Shown here: one piece after another, positions 11,889 through 23,849 of the stretch
Position numbering within the stretch: the first letter of the stretch is position 1
How the letters are laid out: each line of letters opens with the position of its first letter
The notes under the pieces: model-generated
Told to the model about the DNA's origin: nothing
Database searches by the model: none
Seen by the model: only the letters and a program-made list of their open reading frames with translations
Made by a program: the position numbers and the translations under genes
Source of the DNA: Ectocarpus siliculosus
Taxonomy: Eukaryota; Sar; Phaeophyceae; Ectocarpales; Ectocarpaceae
Assembly: GCA_000310025.1 (NCBI GenBank)
Contig: FN649744.1
Location: 2,398,620 to 2,462,619 of the forward strand
DNA length: 64,000 nt
Reading direction: 5' to 3'

Positions 11889-13010
11889 TTGTTCAGGCGG
11901 AGAGATAACAAACGGCAGCAAGCGGAGCTACGGAAGCTATCACCATGGAACAAACTAGCGACTTTTGTCGACCAAGACCAAGATATAAGACTCAAGACTC
12001 CATCAGCAGGAGAACCTGTCCGGCCGCCAGCATCCATACCTGTACCAACTACATATCAAGAAACCATGAGGTCTTTGGATGCCGATCAATGGAAATAATC
12101 TAGGACAAGGAACTGAGGAGCCTGAAAGATCATGTGTGGCGGATCTAGTTCCAATTCAGAGTCTACCTCCTGGAGCTAAACCTATTGGATCAAGATGGTT
12201 ATACAAAATGAATGCAACCGGAGTTACGAAGGCAAGACTCATCGTCCAAGGTTGGGGAAAACGGCATGGAATCGACTGTGGGGGAACCTACGCACCTGTG
12301 AGTCGATTTGCCTCACAGCTGGTCTTAATGGCGATTGCGGCGGAAAGAGGATACGTTGTGGAAACGATGGACGTGGTGACTGCATTTCTTCAAAGCCATG
12401 TGGTAGAAGAAGTATAGTCTATGTTCATCAAGCTAAAGGATACGAAATAATGGATGAAGTTACGGGACTACCGCTGGCGATTAAGTCAAGAAAAGCTTAT
12501 ACGGATTGAAGCAGAGCCCTCGCAACTTCGGCAACGCATTTGCCAAAGGAATCAAAGAAATCGGGTTTACTGCTCTACTGAGTGATCCGTGCGTATATTT
12601 GTATGGTGCTGGACCGACGTATGCGATACTATGTGTGTACGTGGACAACTGCGCACTACATAGCTGAGAAGATACCGAGCGTGGTTCAAGATTTGAAGAA
12701 ACAACTATATCGGACAAATTCAAGATGACGGACGGAGGACCAGCGGAATTACTACTAGGGATGGCGATTTCTCAGAGCGACGGAGAAATCACCGTGGGCC
12801 AATACAAATACAGAACGGGCCCGGAGATAAGAAACGTCAAACTCGGGTCGAGCTTCAGTTTCTTATTTTCACCCGAAGGACCAGCGAAAGTCAGTCAACT
12901 TCTTAACCCCTACATTGGAGAACGAGAAGGAACGAGAAGGAAAGTCATGGTGTATAAAAAAATTATTCCAAACGTAAGTACCGCAGAGAAGAGTGAATTT
13001 AGTGGTAAAG
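11889..13010 (+). pseudogene. Ty1/copia retrotransposon Pol fragment (reverse transcriptase), broken
   Basis: In pieces and in shifting frames this reads as the copia-type RT region. The segment TTYQETMRSLDADQWK is followed by a lysine/glutamate-rich linker. Next comes LPPGAKPIGSRWLYKMN, then KARLIVQGWGKRHGIDCGGT with YAPVSRFASQLVLMAIAAE and ETMDVVTAFLQSHVVEEV. Downstream, in another frame, are VYVHQAKGYE, then GNAFAKGIKEIGFTALLSDP with CVYLYG...ILCVYVDN (the RT catalytic-motif neighbourhood), then FKMTDGGPAELLLGM. At least three frame changes and internal stops separate these blocks. Integrase, protease, gag and clear LTRs were not found, so this is a dead 5'- and 3'-truncated copy. Confidence 0.85.
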
Positions 13011-14682
13011 TGAATCCCGGGTATTATAGACGTCACAGACATGATGTTTGCTTCAGGGTCATTCTGTCTCTAGAAAAATGCATGGTTTACGAATAGGTGT
13101 ATCTGATACTTCGTATGAGATGTGATTGGCCAGATGAACGAGAAATGCTGTGATAGAGGCATGTATTTATGTACATGCTAAGGGCGTTGAGGTACACAGT
13201 AGTATGCGACGAAGGAAGGGTTCATCAGGGTCATTAGTACTGTAGTGTACAATATTACACTAGAAACGATTAAACGCAGGTTTGCATTGAGCAAACTTAC
13301 TTGGGGGACGGAATTCTGATTATTGTTGAATGCGGGGAGAGAATGATAAGTAGTGAAACGGACAAATGATTTGAAGAGAAAGAGAACGCGAGAACCATTA
13401 TACAATTTACGGGGGCGTGTATAGTGCAGGAGTACGAATGGAGGAAGCACTAGACCTACTACGATTTGTGCAGTAGATATAGAACAACGAGGAGGTTGTT
13501 GAAGCACACGTAACATTGCATCCATCATGGGGGCGTCTTCGAATACAGCGCATTACTGCTGTAGGATGTGTGTGTAGTAGAATAGATGCAGCTGTATAAT
13601 TGCTGTATGGAATAATACGTACAGATGACTTGTGATAAGTGACGTTTGGTACATAGAACGTAACATCTATAGAGACGAGTTCGAGCGAGGCGCTCATGAA
13701 TGAATTGATGGTTGATCAGAGCATGGTAATTGTAGCGAGATCACGAGGTGTTGCGAGCCCCACCAGGCTCACTCCCCTACTATCCCTCAGCATATCTCCT
13801 CTGCAAGTAAGCTGACGAACAAAGTACAAGTTCGCGGCACTTAGAAACAACATCGACTTCGGTCGCTGCCTCAACAGACTTCGTTCTGCACAGACTTCGG
13901 TCTGCACATGACACAGACTTCTGTCTGGAACTGCACAAAGGCTTCACCGCCTGCAGACGACCCTTGGGTACAGGGCACCTCGACACGACACATTTCTACA
14001 AGCAAGACCCCGTCTCTCTTTCATGTTTTCTTTTTTTCCCGCTTGCGAAAGATACCACACCCCATCAACCGATTTTCGGAAACTCTATTTACATGCGGCG
14101 TTGGAACCGTCTCGTCGATTGCTTTCCGAAAGCATACCATGCATGTCTTCGTAATTACGTAACAGTCGCGCTTTGAAAATCGGTCCAGGTTGTGAGGCTT
14201 CTTCTGCCAACGTACTATAGTCTACATGTGCATTCGCCGATTCGCCGCGACCAGTTTCCTGACGGAACAACACACGGTTCCTCTGCCGGTTCTCTGAACA
14301 AACACATAAAGACACGGCACACACGCACCTCCTAATTTTGATATCTACTTGGCGGGAAGAAGTTTATTAATGGATTATCGGTAACCTGAACCAAGCATTA
14401 AGAACTGCGACGAGTTGAATATAAGGGCAAGAAGAAACACTCCATGTGGCATTCCTCGCCCCCGGCTTGTTTGTCCACAACAATCATCCACAACAAACAT
14501 CGCGAAATGTTGTAGATAGAGATCCAGAAAAATTGGCATACACACATAACATACTTAGGGTTGCACGAGCACAAAAGTTCTTCTCGCAGGAAGATCATCT
14601 AGCATCACCGAGCCGACCAACGCCGTTCGTCGTGCATGCAACCCCCTGCTCTTTTCGCGTCGAAAAACATGACACCCCGCAG
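13011..14682. other. Stretch without firm gene; possible retroelement remnant and 5' region of next gene
   Basis: No intact frame with domain support. The region just after the copia fragment may be old element sequence, but no matching LTR pair was seen. A lone MITE-like terminus (CTTTGAAAATCGGTCCAG) lies near 14172. The first exon, with the start codon, of the WSC gene that follows should lie near the right end but is not resolved. Confidence 0.35.
13875..13936. repeat. Short tandem repeat, about 16-bp unit
   Basis: Three near copies of CAGACTTCGGTCTG followed by CAC, the last interrupted by a few bases. Each unit is itself a small inverted repeat (CAGAC...GTCTG), so the tract could form serial hairpins. 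Confidence 0.65.
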
Positions 14683-17600
14683 TTCCGCAAGCGAGCGCTG
14701 GTGCTCGTAGCCGGCGCCTGCTTGGTCGCCGGCGCCGCGGTGTCTAGCTTTATCCTTCGCGTCACCCCGCTCCACAGCGCCGCCTTCGGTTCAAGCGACA
14801 CGTCCAAGAAATGGGACGTCGCCGTCGCCAGCAATGCAGGAGCTGCAACAGGAGCGGGTGGCCTTGAACTGTTTCCCGCCGGACACACATTGGTGCCTGT
14901 TCCGCGGCTACGCGATGAGCCTCAGCTGGCTGCCGGCGCCGACAGCGAGCAGTGGGGACGACGAAAGGTAGCCTTCAGCAGCACCCCGTTGGCGTAAGCC
15001 CTCCTGGAACTAGGCAGCGGTGGACGTACGGACGGCGGAGGAGCCGCGATGGCCACGGCGGACGTTGCTGCCGGTGTCACCGCCGATGAACGGAATGATG
15101 GTCGAGGGTGGGAGGGCGGCAGGCGTCCCCGGTTCACTCCGCTGTTCGACGACCTCCGTCACAGCCATCATGGTCGAGCTATCATGGTCGAGCGGAGGCG
15201 ATGATCAGAGCTGTGGTGGATAATGTGCAACATTTCCAAGCCCGAACCACAGGCCAGAAAAGCGCGTCGGAGTCGTCTTCCGATACAACGGGCGGTGGAT
15301 CAGTGACTGCCGCTGTTGCCGCTGGCGGTGGCAGCAGACACGGGAAGAGGAGGCGAGAAGGCGGGAGGCGCCTCAACGACGCCGCATTGGACGCCTTTGG
15401 TGACGACATGCTCGAGCACGACTTCGAAGCGATCGGGGACGACGTCGACGGCGCCATTTGCTCCCCCTCGGAAATCGTGGGCCTGGACATTTGTCCGGGA
15501 CTAAACTCGGTGGAAGAAGAAGAATTTGTGATGGCAACGCCTTCGTGAGGAAGGCGCTTGCGGCCAAGGCCGACATGCTGCGCCAGGTGAGATCGATTTT
15601 TAGGGCGTCGGGTACGGATTATTGGTATTGTTGTTTTCACAATCGTTGGTCGTCGTGGAGCATGATATATCGTGGTGAGAGGTCGACCAACACAACCAGG
15701 ATCAGGTTGGGATATTTACACTTCAATGACGACGTGGGTTGGCTACAACGCCGACTCTCACACATTTGCCGGCACCGCATGCTGTGTCATTCCCAATCTC
15801 TTGGTATGGTGGGATGAAAAAGTCGGCGCAGCGCACTCGCCTAGGATGTGTGGCGCACGGTTGTAGCGCCAGAAGTCATTCCCCGTGCTGCTGTGTTACA
15901 ATTAGGCGGTCGAGCACGCGCGATGTTTTGCACACAAAGATACCCATGAACTGCTGTGACGACGCGTGTACCAAGCGGCGCGTGCCCGAACATGTGACAA
16001 CACGATGCAAACACATAGGTCGTCAAGGTCCTCACCGACCCCACCAGCGCGGGGCTAGGTGGGCGTCCGGATGAGCCGCTGCTGCTGGTGCAGAAACTAG
16101 CACTCGACGAGACGGATGCTATCTTCGGCGCCTTCGAACCCAGGTTCCTGGGCTACGCCGCGGACGCCGGGTCGTGGAGCCCCCTTCCTGGCGGCTTCAG
16201 CCGTTGGTTGGCGAGGTACCACAGGGTTGCCTTGCACGGAAGTCGGCCGGTTCTGGCTACTGTCCACGTGAGTGTTTGTGGTGTGGTGATTGTTGCTGCC
16301 TGCAACGCTCAACAAAGGTTACGTCGAGGTTTTCTTCTCCACACCCCTCTCCTGGCGTTAGCCAATATGTCCGCCCGCCTGAGCGTCATGATGTGCCCTA
16401 GCAGATCTGCCTGTACGACAACCCTCCTCGCCGCCATGTCGTCTCCCCGAGCAAGCACACGATACCGTTGACACGATTCGCATGGTACCCTCCATGGTAG
16501 CGGGTAATGGTCAAACATCTAAGACTTGGAAAATTTAAGTACCCGCCCGTCCAACGTCCTAGGTTCTGACGAACAGGCGTGAACTAAGGTATGTCGACTA
16601 ATAAACTCCCCGATTTCGCCCCCCCCCCCTTCGGCCGGCCCCTATGGCAGGGCGACGACGTGTGCGCCTTGGAGAAGGAGCTATATCTGGGGGTCAGGGT
16701 GCCGTCGGAGGCGGGCGGTGTAACGCCGAACGACATTATCGACAGCATCGCGGAGGAGCCCCCGGCGTCGGCGTCGGCCGGATTTCGGCGCCAGGCCACA
16801 AACGAGCGCGGCAAAGGTGAGAGGTGGCATGGGTACATGTGCTTCATGGGTAGGAAATTGTTTATTCGATCATCGGGGTAGGACAGCGTGTTGATGATGT
16901 TCGGTGCACAAAGAATAGGTGTCGGTGGTGTCCACCCTGAACGCCTTTTAGTCTGTAGCGGGGAAACGAGAGAAAGACAAAGAGAGAGGGGGGGGTGGGG
17001 GGGGGGAGGCCTCGCACCTACGTGCGACCGGAGACGCATGAGGAAATCCGAAGTCATCATGCCGCCGATTGGGGGCAGGAAGCAGAGGAGTGAAACCTGA
17101 AAGGTTGTTTTTCAAGACCAAGAACAATAAATTCATGGTTTCCTTCAGTAACAATTCCCGCCCATATTCGCCCGCCAACAGGCCGCAGCAGTGCCGGTGA
17201 TGACGGCGCGAGGCCGCATCTCGCTGTAGACGGGCAGGAGGGAAGACTTCGAGGAGGTTCCTGTGGTTCTCATGACTGTCGGCTGGGACCCGGCGGGGGA
17301 TCCAACTCACAGCCAGGCCTCCCGCGGTCGCGACACCGCGTGCTCTATCCGGGTCCTGGAAAAGAAGAGAGTTGTCGTGTTGTTCACGTCGCACACGCGC
17401 AGTGACTCGCACTCCCACGAAAAGGTACCAGCTGCTCTGGGAGAGGAGTCGTTCTGTTTCTCTTATGCGAATAGTTACGTTGATTTGGTCTGCTAGGTTT
17501 GCGAGTGGTTCACGGTGAGTTGATCCCGGGCTTCTGCCAAAGGTTTCGCGTCGGTGTACGTAACCAAAGGGTTGCGTGTTATCAGGTGAGGTTTGTTAGC

Positions 17601-18567
17601 TTGTCCTTCCTCATTGACGATCCACTCCTCGAGGGACGAGATGCCTCGACGGGGCGTCCTCAACCTACTCGGCTTACCTCGGTTCGTGTCCATATTCATG
17701 AGTCGGTCACGTCGATTGCACGCCCTTCTTGAATGGACCTGTTCCTCTCTGCAGTCATGTCACGATGCTGTCCCCAGTACTCACGTTCTTCGTAGCCGTC
17801 GTCTTCCTTCGTCGTGCCTCACCGCTTGTTCTCTCTTGTTTCTCATCCACATGATCACTAACCGGTGGTCAGTTTCGATACCTGCCGATCGGGTTCGGGA
17901 AACTCGCAGCGGCCTCCCGCACACGGCGTACATCGACGCCGCCAGGCGGCAGCCCGAGGTCCTAATAGAGACCTGCCCGATCGACAGGGCCGGCAGGTAC
18001 TACATTAGAAAACAGTTTCGACAAAGGGTTAGGTCATCGTCCTCCTCTCCTATTGTATCTGTCAACGAATATCCTGTGGGTGTTACCATGTTCCCCCTTT
18101 CGTTCGTCGATGTTCGCTACGCCCCCCTCCCGCACGCCGCTGTCCCATCAAGAGGTTTAGCTGACGGTTTTCAATGTCCTTAACGACCGAATGCCATCTA
18201 TGAAGGTCAGACGCGGCGTCGTCTTTTGAGCTGCCGTTGTACCAGTCCCTCCTTCCCCTGCCCCTTCCTTCAAAATCTGATCACCGCTCCTCCGCCTCCC
18301 AATTTCAATCGCGCGCTGTTTTCTGTTTCTCGAACCTGACAGTCAGCTACGACTTGCTGTATTCCAGGGCAACACCTTAGACAGAGACCCCAGAACCAAG
18401 ATCTGGAAGCAGATGACGTAAGGGAAGGGGTGTTCCGGTAATCCGCGCTCCGTTGGAAGCGAGCGACAATGTGACGGCCACGGCGAGGGGGATCTTCGCC
18501 GTCAGCCCCCCCGGGACGGGTGAGAAAAATAACGATACTGGGGGTAGAGAGCAAAAATTCCTTTGGC

Positions 18568-18598
<31 letters not shown>

Positions 18599-21179
18599 AT
18601 GGTACCAGACAGACAGACAGAAAGGTAGACAAAATGCAGACACACAGACAGACAAGCAGTTAGATAGACAGACAGATTGATAGGCAGACAGACAGAGCGG
18701 CAGACAGACAGACAAGATAGACAGGCAGACAGGCAGACAGGCAGACAGGCGGACACCCCGACGAAGAGAAAAAGGAGGGCGGGCATGGAAAACTGTGGCG
18801 TGGTGTTGTCGCTTATGGTTACCTAGGCCACCGCATATTTTGGCTTGCTTGTGTTTGCCTCTCCCGTCGGTGAAAAATACTCGGTTGTGGATGTGCGCGT
18901 TCCAAGCCCCACCTGGTAGCCTGCGGGCAGGCGACTATTTGATTGACGGGTTCGTTGGAACAACGCGTTTGTTCCCGATAAAATCGAGCAGGACCGGACT
19001 GTTTCCGTCACTACGAGATGATGCTGGAGGGAAACGTCGCCTTGGTGCCGAACGTGTACAGCATCAGGAGTTTCATGGAAGGGCTTTCCGGCCGTCTTCC
19101 TCGGAGGTGAGTTGTTTCGTGGAGCATACTTCTTGTGTGAAAATTCAATTTTTCGAGTTTACCCACACACACATACCGCCGACTGGTCGACATCATGTGT
19201 ACCTCGCCCGGTACCTGGTTGCCGTACCTAACATGGACAACAGGACGGGAGGAAGCCTGGAGAAGCCTTACGTGTGGCCGTCTTTCGGAGATGGCGGAGA
19301 CCGTGCAGGCCAAGGTAAAGGCACGGCGGGGGCTGCAGTTCGAGAAGCTGACGCACGGCTTCTGGAGGCGCTACGTGCGGCGTGAGATCTTGCGTGAGGC
19401 AGGGGTAGGAGTGACCTCGGAAGGCGTCGCCGCCGCGGACGAGGACCCCACCGCCGCCGCCTACCTGGAGCGGTCGGCCCTCCCCATTAACTCCCCCGGT
19501 TGGACCACCTTCCGTCAAGTGGGTTGCTTCTCTCGCGAGGAGGGTATTCACCACGACGACCACCGGTACCAGCCACCGCGGCCGCAGCAGCACCACCATC
19601 ACCAGCCAAGCTCTGTCCATTGGTCAACAAGACCGTTCTATCAGACCCCGCTTCACGCGGAGGCGGAGGAAAGAACAACGACGAGGAGCGAGAGAAAACC
19701 GTCCGGCTCTCAACACGAGCAGCTCAGATGGTCACGAGTCCGTCCGGCTTGATAGCCCAGAGCGGACTCCCGAGGGTTGCGCCACACACTGCGTCACAGC
19801 GCCGGCGGTGGAGGGGTCGGGTTTTTCGGCATCAGTTCCGGGGACGGGTGAGTGCTTCTTTCGCCCACGACAGCCTTCGAACGATAGCCTGTCCTCAGTT
19901 GCAAAATCGAAGAGTGGGTAGTCCACAAGGCGCCCTCGTTGTCCGACAACACCTCCATCGGTTGGGAGAATGCTTGGGGGGAGTTATCGTGTCATGGTCC
20001 CTCTTCCCCGTCTTACAGCTCAATCAGTTGAATCCCCGTTCCCGAACCCGTACGGTTATCTTGTCTCAGGTGCTGGTGCGATACCGTCCCAGGAAGATTC
20101 TTGCCGTTGGATCGGTGTCAGATTGATTGCGACGGGGAGAATGGCGGGGGCAGATGTCTTCTTGAAAGTACGAGACTCGAGGGTGCAAGAATAAATGCAC
20201 CCTGGACATGAAAGATGATGGCGATCGAGAGACACGCGTGCAGCGTTGAGTTTGTTCATCGTAGGAAACCCACCGTGCCATGCGCCACGTCGTATCTGTG
20301 CTGCGCGAACTGGCGACAGTTCTGCCCATAGCGCATTGGATGCAAAGGTCTACCGTCTGACTTCTCCTGGACAATTTCCATTCGCCTTGCCGTCGTGACA
20401 ACAACGGCAACGACAACAACAGGCACCCACGCAAGCTCCGTCGACGTGTTCGGTCCGGAAGACAGAGGCGCGCCGTTCGAGTACATGGGCTGCTTCCCTT
20501 CGACAGAGCACGTCATGTTCCACGCAGCTGTTCATCTCGGGTGTGTCCCTGGCCTTCGCTTTTTGTCGGTCATGCATGCCTCCCGCTGACGATTTTCCCG
20601 TCTCGTTTCCCCTTTCCAAGCATAGCGCATTCCAAACCTCGCACAGTTTCGGGTGGAAAAGCGCACTCCCCGGAAGGGAGGCGTAGAAGAGGACCGCTGT
20701 GCAGCCACCTGGAAACGGACGGTACATTTGTTGGCCCAAAAACCCATACTGTCAACCCTCAATCTGCCCACAAAGCCAACCTCATGACCCCCCTCTCTCA
20801 TTTGAACCACCGCCGCCTACAGAAAAGCGAACACGCCACTCAATGTGCGAGGCGCTCTGCACTTCCATGCGGTGACCCGTTCTTCGCGCTAGAGAAGTGG
20901 AAGCTTTGTCGCTGCGGGGTGATGCCCGCCAACACCCCCCGCTCGGACAAAGTTCCTGCCTACATCAAGGGGGAGTACGAGCCTCCGCCCGGCCCTCCGA
21001 ACGCCACCTTGGCTGCGAAGCCCGTTCCAAATGGGGTGCGGGTGGGAGACCCGCGGTTCGAGTGCCACCGCGATCGGCGTGGAGGAAGCTCGAGGATGTG
21101 GGGCTGTGGCGGGGAGAAAGCGTACGATCTCTACAGGAACGTCGATCCCTGCGTGCTCTACCGGGACTGTCGACACTGA
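14683..21179 (+). CDS. Membrane-anchored protein with two WSC-like domains (possible glycosyltransferase)
   Basis: The exon at 14683-14967 encodes a basic stretch, then a single hydrophobic helix (ALVLVAGACLVAGAAVSSFIL), typical of a type II Golgi signal anchor. Its ATG exon is not resolved. Other exons: about 15230-15548 (acidic), 16019-16267 (83 codons), about 16600-16816, about 17865-17994, 18364-18413, about 18993-19107 (contains CFRHYEMMLEGNVALVPN, which loosely recalls the C-terminal part of exostosin-type glycosyltransferases) and from about 19230 on. The 3' part shows two Cys-rich WSC-like blocks. In the first, VGCFSREEG precedes RPALNTSSSD and TPEGCATHC, ending GFFGISSGDG. In the second, FEYMGCFPSTEHVMF precedes FFALEKWKLCRCG and MWGCGGEKAYDLYR. 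WSC domains bind polysaccharide and are common in brown algae. Apparent +1 shifts near 15535 and 20870 mean either decay or sequence error. A partial inverted copy lies at 51834-53761. Confidence 0.58.
18567..18753. repeat. (CAGA)n microsatellite, interrupted
   Basis: A long run of CAGACAGA with a few interruptions, between exons of the WSC gene. Its translations give meaningless SVCL or RQTD repeats. Confidence 0.9.
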
Positions 21180-23849
21180 CTTCCGTTCCAATACTCGATT
21201 CATCTCTCCGTTCCCAACACTGGAGTCCTATCTTGTTGTATGTGTACATCCTCCCATCCAGCCCGTGGTCGGTGAAACGTAGGCAGTCCATGCTGTAAGG
21301 TTTAGCAATGGCTGTGCCTTGTTTTGGATCTCCGTGTGACTGAAGCTCCCCCCCATGGCTTTAGGTTGTGTAAGTGGCCCTTTGGTATTTTTTCGCCACG
21401 GTCGTGGAGACTCACGGGGACAACCACCTCCCCGGCGCGCCGACGGCGTGCATCTCGACCCCCGCGAGATATTGTGCCGAACTCGCTCTTCTTCATGGTA
21501 CGGCGAAAAGCCAACCGTGTATTGTATTCAAGTTGTCAAAGCTGTTCAGGGTCATACTTTCGGCCCTTTCATAGCGTATGTGTAGATCGACGTCGTCGGT
21601 GCATCTTGCTGTTGGCTGTGGCGTTGGTGGTGCATGTTTTGTGTGTCCTTGTTGATATCGTCCTTGGGTTTCGATACCGCGTCACTGTTGCGTGATAGGT
21701 TTTTGAGCCGGAATATTCAAACGTTCTTGTCCTTGTCGCCAAGAATTTTCGTCGACGGGTAAGCCTTGTGTGGCCTCTCTGGCTGATTCAGAAACTGCAA
21801 GTATTGCTTGACCGGCGGAGTTTTGGACGTGGGAAAGGTGAGGCCGTGTGGTAGGTAGTGGTCCGCTCGGGTTCATGGAAGTGATATATGTTTGATTTGG
21901 GCACCACGCGGGGTGACCCAACATACCCTCGCATGTTTCTGGCGGCTGTTTACCGCGTCTGCTGCAGCACAACGGGGCGACATCCTTGCCCAGCAAACAA
22001 GAACAAGTCTCAGGGGGGGTATTGTGGAGATATCTCCTTCAAAAGAGGAGACAATCTCGAGAACGGTTCCCTCATTTCATGGTGGTGGTCGAGTATCAGA
22101 TTCATTGCAGTAGTTCGAGGTATACAGCAAACGTGCACACACGAGACGAAAGTACAACTCGAAAAACAATAAAACGGGGGAAGACACCCACAAAGGACAC
22201 ACCAAAGACACACGCAATGCCATTCCCCAACAGTCAACAGCTTGAGCTGAATGTGCCACCGTTCGACTCCTCAGTGTCTCCACGACGCCCGTGACAGCCA
22301 TGCCGTAAAACCGCGTGGTCACCAAAAAAAACGTTTGAGGTACCCGCATTCAAGCACGAGATGAAACAAGCGCTCGAAATAGACACAGAACTCACGAACA
22401 CACACGAAGCAAGCACTCTACATCTCAGGAAAATCACCGATTTGAATCGAACGCGCCACCGCCCGATCCATTTCGTATTCTCGACTCCCGAAATAACTTG
22501 CTTCAAAGACTACTACCGTACACGGATCACCACAACAACACACAGAGTCTACAATGTTTGACACCACGGTATCCGACCGGGCCTCCTAAACGATTCACAT
22601 GCCAACGTGTTCCGTCTTGAGAGTGTGCCATCTCCTACCTACCCCACCCGTCAACCCTTGCACTCGATCTCAAAAGAATGCATCATTGGCGTGGTGGGTA
22701 AATTATTCTCGTAAAGCTCACGTTTGCCTCTAAAACATGCGCATCTCCATAAATATCCAGTGTAACACACAAACAGCCGGCATCGCGGCCTGTTATAACA
22801 CCTCGTCTACCTGACGCTCTCTCCATGAAGCAAAAGCTCCCTCCTCGTACCTCGAACAGCCTTGGTGTACATGTATACAGCGATAAATAAATCCCATCGT
22901 ATCGAGGAATGCTGCACCGCGAAAGGCGCAGAACAGCAAACGCACCGACCACTCCTTTCGAAACATCCTCATCCTGGGATGAACAAAGCACATCCGATCC
23001 AAACATGTGCCAAATGGGCGCCTCCCGTGGGTCTAGCTACACCCAATCACCGTCCTCGCCTTGGCGGCCTATACACGAAAAAAATAGTTGACGCCCCCTC
23101 TCGAAACACCGCATCGGAGCGACATAAACACCTCAAACAAGCACATTCATAAGAGTCCAAGAACGGAAGACACAGACAGTCAATGCGTTCCCTCGTTCGA
23201 GCAATCCTGCACTGGGAGAGACCCAGAACAGCAAATTCAGTACACGCCGTTGGAGGAATAGTCACACACCACAGCCAGAGGCCTGCAGCAGCAGAAAAAC
23301 GCTGCCCACATCTCAGGCGGTGAATGGGGGGTCAACATTAAATCTCCTACACCGTAAGCTGCCGTATGGGCAGCAAACTGTCTTTCTGGCAACATCACGA
23401 CCAACACATGTCGTCCTCTTGAAGATATCATCCTCCTTGTCTTCGTACAACCAATCCACATCGCCTCCCCTCCCCTCCCCTCTCCCCTCCTCCGTCCCTC
23501 CCTACACAACAATCTCCTCCATCTCCTCCAACGCCTTCTGCCAAAGCAAGTCTCCGCTCCTCCGTCCCTCTACCACCATTCCCAGCTCGGTCTTTGATAT
23601 TTGGTTCCTATATATATGTAGCAACAATCGCTACCTCGTTCTTCTTCACCTCCTCAACACTGCTCGCGGCCTCCACGGCCTGCGGCCTGGGTACCATTCC
23701 GCGTCACCTCTACCTCTGTGCCACGTTCCTCCTCCGAATCTCTCTATTACAACGGGTTCTCTGCCGTTTCTCCCTCCTTTCCTCTCCCCTCTTTTCCAGT
23801 CCTCTCATTTCCGTGCTCCCATACAGTAATGTTTGTACATCCAGACAGC
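21180..23849. other. Convergent intergenic region
   Basis: This lies between the 3' ends of the WSC gene (plus) and the kinase gene (minus), so it should hold both 3' UTRs. A pyrimidine-rich tract (CCTCCCCTCCCC) sits at 23460-23545. No further gene is supported. Confidence 0.45.

Noticed and set aside
18377-18786. Cys/Leu/Ser repeat proteins near 18.4-18.8 kb
   Set aside because: They are translations of the CAGA microsatellite.
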